Notes under the pieces: model-generated
Database searches by the model: none
Seen by the model: the letters and a program-made list of their open reading frames with translations, nothing else
Told to the model about the DNA's origin: nothing
Made by a program: the position numbers and the translations under genes
In this document: positions 1-10,143 of the stretch, piece by piece
Layout of the letters: the number at the start of each line of letters is the position of its first letter
How positions within the stretch are numbered: position 1 is the stretch's first letter
From: Phoronis australis
Lineage: Eukaryota > Phoronida > Phoronidae
NCBI GenBank assembly: GCA_002633005.1
Contig: NMRA01000209.1
Coordinates: 212,933 to 254,949, forward strand
Length of the DNA stretch: 42,017 nucleotides
Direction of reading: 5' to 3'

Positions 1-697
1 ATACGCTATCCCTCTTGTTGAAACGTTTTGTAGCTGTGGCTTAGATTTGACGGCTTGGAATACCTTTCTCTCACGAATGCTTTGCAACAAACGAAAATCC
101 AGGAAAAGCTATCAGCAGTTTAGTATTGTAGATCTCAGTCAACGATACTATTTTCTTTGTCTCAGTGAGGGCATTTATTTTACATCGAATTTACATTCCC
201 TGCCGATTAACCTATTATTATTGTATCAAACTACTTCTTCGGTTTCAGTGTTCTAATGTATCAAATCAAAGACATATGCCTCTTTGATTACTCTTGGCAC
301 GCAATGGGCAGTCACGACCCGAAATGATCCGGCCGTGTCAGTTGCTGTTTACACGGCACTCAGAAACATCGAGAATACATTTACAAACGTTGACATATGT
401 AGCTGTTGTGCTTCACTGATGGCTGCCAGCAGCGGTGGGTTATGAGTAGGATCCAAACACAGTTTTCGAAGGAAAATAAAAACTTTAAAACGGCATGCAG
501 CGGCGATCGAATGAATATACATGTACACGGTGCAGACAGTAGACTGCACAGCGCACTTATTTTTTACATCGTTTCAACGACACGATCGAATGATCGTTGA
601 TGCAGTCTTCATGGTTTGATGCTGTCACAACTTAATGATGTTGCTGATTTAAAATTATTGAAAATAAATAACTGTTCTCGTCTTGTTTTGTTGTCAG
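1..697. other. upstream intron or flank of the NACHT/WD gene
   Basis: No family-like coding sequence was found here. Short open frames on both strands show no recognisable domain. The stretch ends at the splice acceptor at 691-697, so it is most likely intronic, with the first coding exon(s) to its left. One TACATGTA palindrome lies at 518-525. Confidence 0.6.
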
Positions 698-786
698 ACA
701 TGACTCAAGAAAGGAACGTGTTAATAGAAAAAGTATACCCGAGGCTGAGAGAGTATACACGCGCCGAGCACAGCTTGGAGTTTCAG
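698..786 (+). CDS. NACHT/WD gene, first exon in window
   Basis: The acceptor is TTGTCAG|AC and the donor CAG|GTAAGG. The exon enters in phase 1 (the first codon needs one base from the preceding exon, most likely giving Asp) and leaves in phase 0. It encodes MTQERNVLIEKVYPRLREYT followed by RAEHSLEFQ, the block that in NWD/TEP1-like proteins follows the FVSSTF strand. The preceding exon is not visible in 1-697. Confidence 0.88.
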
Positions 787-3700
787 GTAAGGCAACTGTT
801 GGCATATTAACACGATGTTATCTTAGCAAATGAAGCGCAAACAAACTTTGATTTCGATCGACGAAAAAATCGACGACGTGGGTTATTTTGAACAATTTTC
901 GTTTCTCGCCACCAACGATTGGCGACGAGGTTTGAACTGATCTGGACTGCGTTCCGTTGACGCAAGACTTTCGCGAGTGAAACTAAGTCTGAACAAATGC
1001 CTCTCGTGATACATTGTAATATTTCAAGAGGGCGTGCATTACCTCGCTTTTTTCGGTAGAAACGTGTGCAGCAGTTCTGGCTTAGTACACCAGTTGCACC
1101 AGAACATCGCGTTTTCAATACGCCAACTTTTGATTTCTCACTGACATCCCGTACAAGTGTTGACAGGTAGCATATCATGCATAAACATTTACAAACACCA
1201 CGTAAGAGGCTGTCGCAAAACGTGTCACTTGTAAAATCCAAGTATAATGCTTTGGTTTGACGCCTGCATTTGAACCAAAAGTTCTCATTGGCAGTCTGTG
1301 ACCATGACACGGAAATTGTCTTTTGCTGCCTCGCGCCTAGAATGCGTAAAAAGGCTTTTGCGTCGCTACATGTGCTTTACAATGTTGGCCCTTGTGGAAA
1401 GCAATGCTCTTTACTGATGGCGAAACCCTTGTTTAGATTACATTTAAAAGGTTTTGGTACATTGCGACGATTGTCAGGTGCTTGCTCAAATAATACAGAC
1501 GCCAATAATTCAACAATCCGTGAGAACGAATTTATTGAGCAAAATGCACTGTTAATATCTAGATTGATATACATGTATATATCGATTATGAATAGCCAAT
1601 TTGCACCAGTTAGTCTTTTGCGTAGTTCGCTGAACTGAAAGCATTCAACAGTCTTCGACTAGCCAGAGGCAGACTTATGTACACAAATTGAGTTAAATTA
1701 AATGGAATTAAATACTGAAATCAATAAAACACAAGTACCTCCTACGACAGAGTGGATGGACAAACAAACTCCTAACGTGCATCTACACGTGTGCAGTAAG
1801 GGACACAAATATTCCACACTAGTTTCAGGGTATGGCATTTCTATGTCAATCAAAATGTGCGAGAATTCTTCATGCACCTTAAATAGACAAGTTTAATATT
1901 TATTTTCCAAAGGAGTGTGTGGGCATACCAAAATATTACGCAGAATGCCCCTTAAACGCACGCCTGGCATGATTTACTTGCAGATTATTGTTACAAAAGA
2001 AGCGGTTACTACTTCACGTGTACCGCCATTATTGTTAATAAATTTAATAGTTGTTTGAGATTGAATAGAAATAACATAGGTTATGCCATGTTTGTTTATG
2101 CTAAAATATTTGTTCATAATAGATGGGAGTATAGGGTTCCAACTTATGAATGAAGAAACGACCGTATAAAACTTGCGAACAGGCAAGGAGGACATTAAAT
2201 TACGCCGGCAATTGGTTAAGCTGATATACATTGTATATTCACAGAAATAAGATGAGAGGTCCTGGAACGTCTTGTAAACAAATGTTTAGGATACAGAATT
2301 GTAAACATTGTCCAAGTAGTGAATATTTACAGATGCTTAAATCGTTATCCTAATGTGTGCTTATTTTAATACCAATTTCAGTGGCAGTTTGACAACCTCT
2401 ATTCTTTGCTGAGGATGTCTTTGCCTGTGACCTGCCTTCCGGGTTATTTGTAATGTTTTTATTGCTTTGTTACATGAAACAGATAATTTTTCAATTGTCT
2501 ATGAGGCTGTTTCACTTGCCTGTCATCTGATTTTCGGCAATTACGTAGTTTTACTTCTAAACGCCACAATTTTCAAATTTCGCGCTCGTTGTTCACTCTT
2601 AGACACTGTAAACAAGTGTTTGCCGTTTGTTCGCTGACAAAGTCATTATTCATCAATCCAATCTCTTCAGGCTGTAGATATTCGATGGGGTATTGAAGAC
2701 ACGAGTTGGGACGACCACTCGGAGCTGGAGTTTCTTCTCAATCAACTTGGACAAAGTCAGAAGTTGTCAGCTGGTCCAAATTTTCTCGTAAGTACAATTT
2801 TAAAGACCACTGAAGTTTGTCAGTATTGTTCTACAAAAATGTGAAAGCAGTCTAGGATGATTACGACTTGGAAAAAACGGGGATGTATACATTTCCAAAT
2901 GAAACAATAGATACGTAAACATGGCAAATGGTACATGTAGCTTGTGATATTACAGTTAGTTTTTGACATACCTTATGAACAGCAAATGGTGAAAATTTTT
3001 AATTCTCTTTCCTATCGTAATTCCAAATGGAGACTTATAATGACAATTTGTCAATTTGTTAGGCTCTTGTTGGCCAACGTTACGGGCACCGTCCCCTGCC
3101 ATCAGAAATCCCCGCCGTGGAGTACGAGTTGATCCGAAGCACGTTGAATCGTCATCGTAACCGGCAGACAAGAGACGCACCTATCCTCGACAAATGGTAC
3201 AAAAAAGACACGAATGCCGTGCCACCTGTTTACGTTCTTCAGCCAATCAGCAGTGGCGTGCCTGATTACTACTCTGAGGTTCGTAAACGATTGCTTGTTT
3301 TCTTCCTTCGAGAAAGTTTAACAAATTTCCTTCTGTGGTATTAACGCATGCTTCTTCTGAAGTACAGATATACAGTGTTGCAATGGGGGCGAAGCTTCTG
3401 AGTATTCAAATCTTTTCTAAAATCATCGCAGAGCCGAATGTACCAACTTTGGAATTGAATTGCTTACTACGTTCAAACACAATCATGATTCCCCAGTTAT
3501 CATCCCGCCCGCTTTTTCGTTACCAAAAGGTCCACAAAGTCAGGATTTCGAGACCCCATATTGAAGGCTGGGTACACGCATGAACACACGTTTTACGTTT
3601 TTGCCCGCAGGATGATTCGCTTCGAGAGGAAGCACAAAAGGACTGGGACAATAAGAGCAAACTGATGAGAGGTCTAATACAGAGGGGAGCGGAGTACTGT

Positions 3701-6700
3701 GTGGCCGAAAGTACCCTTGACGTGGAAAGCAAGCACCAATATGTCATGTCAGGTAGGACCGATGATGGGTGCTTTGGGATATTTAAGATATTTAACCAAG
3801 TCTTATATTCTTTTGTTGACAAAAGGTCCCCTCTTCGGTCGTTGCCGTTAACAAAATCGGGTCCCACTAAGGAATGTTTGACCCTATCGTAGGACCTAAG
3901 TTTATGTGGGGACCTAGAACGTCATATCCCAGGAATGACTGATTGAATTCCTGTGAAACTTCTAGACGCTTTAGGCACTCTTCTCGAAACTGGAATTGTT
4001 CTTAAAATGACACACTTTCGCATGAGAGGCTATCAAAAATAGGATTTTCATGAAAACATCTTGGGTTCTATGAAACAAAAAGGAAACGATGTTCTAGAAA
4101 ACTGTAACTGCATGTTTGAGATGTCACCCTGTACATTGATATCAAATAGTATTTAATCACATTATTGATACCTTTGTTATGCTACCAATATACCTTTCTT
4201 TTTTTAAATTTTACGTGACCCAATCAATATTAGATTGATGTAGTGTAAAACATCAAATTCCGCTAGCTGTCAGAAAATATATACTTTAACTAAATTTAAA
4301 TCTTTGTTCTGTGAGAAGATGGTACTTGGCTAAATACGCAGGTTAGTCAATGAGGGCCTACTTAACCTGAACGAGGAAAGCTGTACAATGGCTAACTCTT
4401 GACTCAACTTTGACAATTGAACAACTAGCACGCGTAATTCTTTTAAAAGGAGGACAAGGTTACCCAAAAATGTTTGTTCTCTCTGCCCGCGTTGGCTTAT
4501 ATTTTTGTAGAAACCTGCCGACTATCCCCGTGGCTTCAAGTAGACCTCACTCACGCCCACTCGACTGTGTTTTTTGTGAAGTAATTTCTCACTGAACAGT
4601 GTACATCGTTTTCGTTTATTTGGCACACTCTTTACGTTAACTTACAGAGTTAGACTGTCTAATCAAGCAAGGGCTTCAACACGGACGTAATCCAGAAAGA
4701 AATGCACTAGTTTTTATACGCACCATCATCGATCTCAAGAACTACGTTGATCACGACAAAACTCCGAAATTTATGGAAGTGGTCTACAATGACAAGCTGG
4801 AAAAGATAGAAATCGACAAAGAATCCAAACAACTTCTTGACCGTGTGAAAGAACAGCTTATCCCTCATTACGTACCGAAATCGCAAGTCCTAGATTCGTC
4901 CATACTATGGAAGTTCGATGATGGTATTCACCCAGAACTGCACAAAGACTACTTAGATGAATTCGCGGAACGAATGTATAACGCCTTAGTTGAACTCATG
5001 GACGCGTCGGTACCATTTCAAGAGGCGGGTGATCACCCGCCGTTATACGACGAAGTTTTACGGCATCTCCTGTTGACAAAACAGAGATGTAAACATTTCC
5101 ATGGTAGGGAAGACATCATGCAACAGATTCAAGGCTACGTCACAGGGTCTTCTCACCTTCCTCTTGTCATCACTGGCGTGTCGGGTTCTGGTAAAACATC
5201 GATTATGGCGCAAGCACAGATTCTTGTAAGTATTGACTTCTTCAGCAAGTAGTTGTTGTGTAACAGCGTGCCCGATATCACTGATCCGAAAGAGAATTCT
5301 CCTAAACTACCGTTTGTAGTCTGCTAAACGGACGTCATTATTTTTCATGCCTATTTCACAGATCGTCATTAATCGCTCAGTTGTACCAGTAGCAAAAATA
5401 AAAAAGTTGGTTGCTACAAAGTATAAGATGATATTTTTGTAACGTGTCGTTCTATTTCTGGAATGCAATTTTCCTATGCGGCCTGCTCAGGCGATGTTAA
5501 CCTCGTCAAAAGAATTCTCCTAGAGTAGTTTGTAGTCTATTTCTGGAAAACAATTTTTCTATAATCTTGCACAAAAAAGTACAGAGCAAGACTTGACTAG
5601 AATTTTTCGACAGGAGGCCCCGTGATAAATCTTCATAAATTATACTCGTTGCCTATTTTATCCCACGTGTTTACCATATACATGTATGAAAACGAACTGT
5701 TTCGGTTTTCAGGTACCATTCTGGTTGACTGACGAAGTGACAGTTATATCTAGGTACTTAGGACTGACAACAGATAGCGCTGACGTTCGCCAAGTCATCA
5801 ACAGTATCTGCCACCAAATGGCAATGGTGTTTGGCCACGACCCTGGCAATATACCGACTGACTATAAGGGGCTTTTGTGGCACTTTTACGACTTGTTAAG
5901 AGACTTTCCTGCCGAAAAAAAATTAGTTATATTTCTGGACTCTCTAGATCAGCTCAACCCAGAATACAACGCCCATTACATGCAGTGGTTGCCGCCTAGA
6001 TTAAAATCCAACGTGAAACTCATCTTGTCGACACTTCCAGACAAACACGATATCTTGGAACGCCTAAAATCGGAAATAATTTGCAATACTAAATGTTTTG
6101 TCGATGTTGGCGAGCTCGGTGCAATTAAGTGTACGGAACTTCTTCAAACTTGGCTCGAAGGCTGTAACCGCACGCTTTCGTCATCGCAAGAAGAAATACT
6201 GAAAGAAGCGTTCGAAAATTGCTCACTTCCGCTCTACGCCCGGATGTTGTTTGATGAGGTCATATCTTGGAGGTCATATTCGGTGGTGGAAGGAATCAAA
6301 CTTGGTGCAGACTGTAGGTCATACATCAACAATTTGTTTGACCACTTGGAAGCCAAATATGGTAACGTATTGGTGTCACATGTATTGGCTTATCTGACAG
6401 CCTCAACGACAGGTCTGAGCGACTGTGAAATGGAAGATCTTCTGTCGCTAGACGATGTTGTACTCGACGAAGTATATAAGTCTTGGCACCCATCAACGAG
6501 GCGAATACCACATCTGATCTGGCTTCGGATACGACGAGAAATAGATGCTTTTCTTCAAATCACAGAAGCGGATGGCTACACGGTGTTTTTTTGGTACCAC
6601 AGGCAGTTCATCGAGATTGCTACTGAGCGGTACCTCAGCGATTCTGCCTTTAAAAAAAAGGTCCACGGTTTTATTGCCGATTACTATCTTGGCAAGTGGC

Positions 6701-9700
6701 ATGGTAAAAAAGTAAAATTTACATACAGTGATGACGTTGTGTCACTCTTGAAACTCAGCAATTCTCAAGGTAACGCTGTACGGCTGGTGCCATCCCAACC
6801 ACTCACTTTCCAGTCATCAAAGGGCGCCACCAGGTACAACCGAAGGAAGTATGACCAGGTACCGAGACACCTCTTTCTCTCAGGTCGGTTGGAAGAACTG
6901 AACACCTTGGTTCTCTTTAGTTACGAGTGGCTGTACAACAAAATCAAAGTATTGTCCCTGCAGCACATCATCGCGGACTTTAGCCTCAATCCTGGCGTGG
7001 AAGCTAGCCTAGTCGAAAGTGCCTTGAGAGCTTCCCAAGCCATCATATCCACCAATGTCAACAACATGCCAGCTGAGCTTACGGGTCGCCTACTTGCTTA
7101 CTATACTACCCATCCGAATATTCGGCAGCTTATAGATCAGTGTGACGTCATAGGTCTCCAACACTGTGCCTTGGTACCAACGTACCCTTACCATGCCGTG
7201 CCAGGTAGTCCATTGCAACACGAACTTGAATGCAAGACTCCAGTTCAGTTCCTGCACGTAATCGATGACGCACGCTACATTTGGGCTAAATCGAAAACGA
7301 GCCAGCAAGCTTCTTTGTTCGATCTTGCTACTGGTGAACTAGTCAAAGAAATTGTCCTTTCGACGGGTGACATGTATTTGACACCGTCTTTCAAACATTT
7401 TTTGATCATTGACGATCTTGCCGAGAAGTCGGTCAAAGTTCACGAGGGTGTCAAAGGTCGTTATCAGGGTCAACTAATACCAATGAATCATATACAGCTG
7501 GCGCCGAAGGAGAAATATCGCCTGGGTCCTGTGGACATCTCAGACGAGCGCATGTGTATTGTTGTGACAACCGAGAGTAGTTACATGTGCATTGCTAGTG
7601 TGCCCGATATTCGATTCATTGAGATTGTCGGTCTAGATGGGAAATGCACTATGTGCAAAATGTCACCAGACAAACGGTTTGTATTCTGTAACTCCAACAA
7701 AACTCTCCTGTCTTATAATTTGGAGACGCTACAACACATTGCCAACGTAGATATGGGTTTTAAACCTAGACAAATGTTGTTCGTTACCGAAGGTCTGCGT
7801 GCTTTCGTGTTAAGTGAGGATGAAAATCACATACTCGTGCTTCACATACGCGACGGTTTTGCCGAGCTTTCCTACACGGTTTCTGTAGATGACGTCATGC
7901 CCAACGATATCATCTTGGAGATTAGTCTCTCAAACTCCGAAAAATTTCTTCTGGTCAGAGGGCAAAACTCACTTCTGGTGTACGACATCCTGGAGGAGCG
8001 ATTTCCCCGTCGATTTTCGAGACCCGATGGCATACCTGGTGAGTTCAAACTTCCTCGCAAAGAAGTTCAAGACATAGTGTTTACGCAGGCGAAGTTCTCA
8101 CGAGATGACAGATACCTGATTGCGACTATATTTCGCAACGTGTACATATGGAACATAAACGACGGTCTTTTAGTCAATATTCTAACTGCTCCTGTTGGTA
8201 TAATAAGCGATTTGATCATATCAACCAGCCGGGCGCAGATCATCACGCATCTCCAAGAATCACCAGTCATCCAAGTGTGGAATTTCGAAGATGCTTTGGG
8301 AGACATAGGAAGCCTCGACAGACTGACCTCGGCCCCTGCAGAAATAATCCCAACTGCAGATGGCTCCGTTGCTTATGTTCGTTGCCACAACAGCGACGAA
8401 ATTGGAGTGATAGATATGAGCAACGGGCAACTGATAGACCTGCTCACGCACGAGAGCGAGGTGACATCTGCAAACATTACCTACGACGGCAGTCACATGT
8501 TTGCGGCGTTGAAGAATCGGAGGCAAAACCAGTTGTTGAACAAAATATGGGACATGAATCAAAGAAAGATTGTGCACGAATTTGGACAAGTAACAGGATA
8601 TTGCGTGGCCATGAGGTCTGAGCGCACCTTCATTAACATTTGCCAAAGAGATATAACTTTCTGCGCGCCCTTTTACATCGATCAATTTAGAATGGAAGGA
8701 GAGAAAATAGTAGAGGTTACTATTGACGTAACCTTGAACCATGTCCTCAAAAAGCCGTTCATAACGAAGGATGACAAGTATCTTGTTGTATTGAGCGCTG
8801 AAGACTACGACAAAGCAACTGCGCAGTACCTCAACCCAGTGATTTGCTCGTTTACACTGGACCACGATTTCGAGTTCAGGTCCTTCGGTCCTTCCGAATA
8901 CGAAGAGTTCTTTGCCACTCGCAAAGTTGTGGACATCAAGCCATACGAAAATAACCCTTATTCCATCATTGCTTTATTCAAGGTAGACTTCGTGAGTAAT
9001 AACACGATCATGGGGTCTTTTACTTCAAACAGATCTTTCAGTAGGTCAGGAGGCAGTTGTATGACCAATGGGCACGGCGACATCATAGGAAGTTTTGCTA
9101 ATGACAGCAAAGGTGAAAGGAGCAGTATCGAACTTGGAAAACTCGACCATAACATGAACGGTGACAAGAAGTCTTTCAATACTTCCGAAGAATCATTGAA
9201 AACTAACGAGGTCGCTTCGTGTTATGGATTTTTCATCCTCGATGTTTGCAGCGGTGCTGTGACCAAACTGTGCGACATGTTCTTGACCATTGACGTGCCA
9301 CTGGACCTGCTGCTGATAGACAAGGACGCCACCGTGTGTGTTGACGAGATGTCCAACGTGTATACTCTTCTAACAGGAGATTACTCCAGACAGGTGCAGC
9401 CTACGGGAATTTCGCCCAGGCTAATGATTAATAACGGGAAGGCTTTGGTATACTTTGACAAGAATGAGGTCTACGTTATTCGATTCTGTGACGGTAGGGA
9501 AATAGCAAGATGTGACGTTCACACCGAGATCGTGTGTGTTTCCGTCTGTTTGGACGAAAGAACAATTCTGATCGGCTGCGTCGATGGGACAGTGACCTCA
9601 TACGTCCTTATTGACACCTTGCACGACACTGCCCAGGATATCATCTCCGGAATACGAAGTAGGATGCGAGTACCAACACCAACCGACATGATTGAAGGGA

Positions 9701-9894
9701 GGATGTCCAGAACGTGGGATAGAGTTGATTCGCCTTCGTCCGTTCCTCGGTCTCGCCCTCCGTCTGCCGTCTTCAGCTTAAGCCCTAGCGATAAAGATAA
9801 ACTGAAGCAGGTGCGACCGGTGCGCAGATTTCGTCCGCGGTCTGATAGTTTATTATATGCTGAAGCCCAGTCACACGTATGTGCCATTATGTGA
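698..9894 (+). CDS. NACHT and WD-repeat domain protein, NWD1/NWD2 family (5'-partial, spliced)
   Basis: Coding exons join 698-786, 2671-2787, 3063-3278, 3611-3752, 4648-5225 and 5713-9894; all junctions are GT/AG and keep one reading frame, giving about 1,774 residues. The family is made of cytosolic STAND-type NTPases: an N-terminal region containing the ERN...YPRL...EHSLEFQ block, a NACHT domain, a winged-helix region, then WD40-like propellers. Visible here are the P-loop GVSGSGKTS at 5175-5201, the Walker B block LVIFLDSLDQ ending at 5952, and a C-terminal half of WD-like blades (for example SPDKRF and WDMNQRK). P-loop context and spacing resemble NWD1 more than NWD2, but the propellers are divergent, so no symbol is given. 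The N-terminal exon(s), expected to hold the FVSSTF-type strand, lie left of the window. Vertebrate relatives are about 1,560-1,740 residues. Whether this copy acts in innate sensing or metabolism cannot be told from sequence. Confidence 0.93.
787..2670 (+). other. NACHT/WD gene intron, 1.9 kb
   Basis: AT-rich intron bounded by GTAAGG and TCTTCAG. A GC-richer stretch near 948-985 (GCGTTCCGTTGACGCAAGAC) resembles parts of the inverted repeat near 19300-19425. A TACATGTA palindrome is at 1570-1577. The 167-aa open frame on the minus strand at 807-1310 has no recognisable domain and is taken as chance. Confidence 0.75.
2671..2787 (+). CDS. NACHT/WD gene, second exon in window
   Basis: The acceptor is TCTTCAG|GCT and the donor CTC|GTAAGT; phase 0 at both ends, 39 codons. 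It continues the N-terminal domain with AVDIRWGIEDTSWDDH, the counterpart of the VVDMRWGV block of the family. Splicing to the previous exon gives ...LEFQ-AVDIRWG, the expected family sequence, which supports both boundaries. Confidence 0.9.
3063..3278 (+). CDS. NACHT/WD gene, third exon in window
   Basis: The acceptor is TTGTTAG|GCT and the donor GAG|GTTCGT, a weak but GT-containing donor; phase 0 at both ends, 72 codons. It encodes ALVGQRYGHRPLPSEIPAVE, then LDKWYKKDTNAVPPVYVLQP. These match the LLGxKYG...RPLPxxI and WYxxDENxVPPxYxLxP blocks that define the NWD N-terminal region. Confidence 0.92.
3611..3752 (+). CDS. NACHT/WD gene, fourth exon in window
   Basis: The acceptor is GCCCGCAG|GAT and the donor TCAG|GTAGGA; enters phase 0, leaves phase 1. 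It encodes a charged helical segment (about 47 residues, beginning DDSLREEAQKDWDNKSKLMR) that precedes the conserved ERNALVF block of the next exon. This is the least conserved part of the N-terminal region, so identification rests on frame and position. Confidence 0.85.
3753..4647 (+). other. NACHT/WD gene intron, 0.9 kb
   Basis: AT-rich intron between GTAGGA and CTTACAG. I see no repeat, RNA gene or extra exon in it. Confidence 0.75.
4648..5225 (+). CDS. NACHT/WD gene, fifth exon in window, with P-loop
   Basis: The acceptor is CTTACAG|AG and the donor CTT|GTAAGT; enters phase 1, leaves phase 0. It holds ERNALVFIRTIIDLKNYV, a linker region, then LYDEVLRHLLL...CKHFHGRED and the NACHT P-loop GVSGSGKTS at 5175-5201. 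The exon ends nine codons after the P-loop Ser; when joined to the next exon, the spacing from GKT to the next beta strand (DEVTVISRYLG) is what I expect for NWD1-type proteins, which confirms this intron. Confidence 0.94.
5226..5712 (+). other. NACHT/WD gene intron with internal direct repeats
   Basis: The intron is 487 bp and carries two pairs of imperfect direct repeats. AGAATTCTCCTA occurs at about 5293 and 5512, each followed by a GTTTGTAGTCT block; CTATTTCTGGAA plus a similar tail occurs at about 5451 and 5537. A TACATGTA is at 5679-5686. Confidence 0.7.
5713..9894 (+). CDS. NACHT/WD gene, terminal 4.2-kb exon
   Basis: The acceptor is GGTTTTCAG|GTACCA; one open frame of 1,393 codons to TGA at 9892-9894. 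In order: the rest of the NACHT domain (ISRYLGLTTDSADVRQVINS; Walker B at about 5923-5952; NVKLILSTLPD at about 6010-6042), a winged-helix and helical region (about 6130-7110), then WD40-like blades to about 9650. A hydrophilic loop interrupts one blade at about 8986-9219. The tail from about 9655 is rich in Ser, Pro and Arg and ends in Cys-Ala-Ile-Met. The ATG at 5686 is intronic and was not used. There are no frameshifts or in-frame stops. Confidence 0.96.
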   Translation, partial: VPFWLTDEVTVISRYLGLTTDSADVRQVINSICHQMAMVFGHDPGNIPTDYKGLLWHFYDLLRDFPAEKKLVIFLDSLDQLNPEYNAHYMQWLPPRLKSNVKLILSTLPDKHDILERLKSEIICNTKCFVDVGELGAIKCTELLQTWLEGCNRTLSSSQEEILKEAFENCSLPLYARMLFDEVISWRSYSVVEGIKLGADCRSYINNLFDHLEAKYGNVLVSHVLAYLTASTTGLSDCEMEDLLSLDDVVLDEVYKSWHPSTRRIPHLIWLRIRREIDAFLQITEADGYTVFFWYHRQFIEIATERYLSDSAFKKKVHGFIADYYLGKWHGKKVKFTYSDDVVSLLKLSNSQGNAVRLVPSQPLTFQSSKGATRYNRRKYDQVPRHLFLSGRLEELNTLVLFSYEWLYNKIKVLSLQHIIADFSLNPGVEASLVESALRASQAIISTNVNNMPAELTGRLLAYYTTHPNIRQLIDQCDVIGLQHCALVPTYPYHAVPGSPLQHELECKTPVQFLHVIDDARYIWAKSKTSQQASLFDLATGELVKEIVLSTGDMYLTPSFKHFLIIDDLAEKSVKVHEGVKGRYQGQLIPMNHIQLAPKEKYRLGPVDISDERMCIVVTTESSYMCIASVPDIRFIEIVGLDGKCTMCKMSPDKRFVFCNSNKTLLSYNLETLQHIANVDMGFKPRQMLFVTEGLRAFVLSEDENHILVLHIRDGFAELSYTVSVDDVMPNDIILEISLSNSEKFLLVRGQNSLLVYDILEERFPRRFSRPDGIPGEFKLPRKEVQDIVFTQAKFSRDDRYLIATIFRNVYIWNINDGLLVNILTAPVGIISDLIISTSRAQIITHLQESPVIQVWNFEDALGDIGSLDRLTSAPAEIIPTADGSVAYVRCHNSDEIGVIDMSNGQLIDLLTHESEVTSANITYDGSHMFAALKNRRQNQLLNKIWDMNQRKIVHEFGQVTGYCVAMRSERTFINICQRDITFCAPFYIDQFRMEGEKIVEVTIDVTLNHVLKKPFITKDDKYLVVLSAEDYDKATAQYLNPVICSFTLDHDFEFRSFGPSEYEEFFATRKVVDIKPYENNPYSIIALFKVDFVSNNTIMGSFTSNRSFSRSGGSCMTNGHGDIIGSFANDSKGERSSIELGKLDHNMNGDKKSFNTSEESLKTNEVASCYGFFILDVCSGAVTKLCDMFLTIDVPLDLLLIDKDATVCVDEMSNVYTLLTGDYSRQVQPTGISPRLMINNGKALVYFDKNEVYVIRFCDGREIARCDVHTEIVCVSVCLDERTILIGCVDGTVTSYVLIDTLHDTAQDIISGIRSRMRVPTPTDMIEGRMSRTWDRVDSPSSVPRSRPPSAVFSLSPSDKDKLKQVRPVRRFRPRSDSLLYAEAQSHVCAIM

Positions 9895-10137
9895 AGCAAG
9901 AGACAAAACAAACTCCACGTAAATTAACCACTTCCCGCCATTTTACATAATGTTATTATACATGTAACACTCTGGCTCCTTGCGTGTCGGTAAATTTGCG
10001 TGTTTTCTTCATCAATTTATCGTGTTCTCAAGTACTTCCTTTCATGTAACGAAATCTATAACTATCGTAAGTGATTTTCAACTGCCGCGGTTTTGCAGCC
10101 TGCGTTCAGTTTTCATTGTGAAATCATAATTATCATC

Positions 10138-10143
10138 AATAAA
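10138..10143 (+). promoter_or_regulatory. poly(A) signal of the NACHT/WD gene
   Basis: A canonical AATAAA lies 244 bases after the stop codon at 9892-9894, inside AT-rich sequence. It is the first such hexamer noticed downstream of the gene. No cleavage-site evidence is available. Confidence 0.6.

Noticed and set aside
807-1310. 167-codon open frame on the minus strand
   Set aside because: It lies within an intron of the NACHT/WD gene and the predicted protein has no recognisable domain; length is within chance for this amount of sequence.
5686-5712. ATG at 5686 as start of the 1,402-codon frame
   Set aside because: It lies upstream of the splice acceptor at 5711-5712; starting there would cut the P-loop off the NACHT domain.
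8148-8865. Open frames of 157 (+) and 201 (-) codons inside the terminal NACHT/WD exon
   Set aside because: They are shadow frames of a well-supported coding exon with family-like sequence in the third frame.
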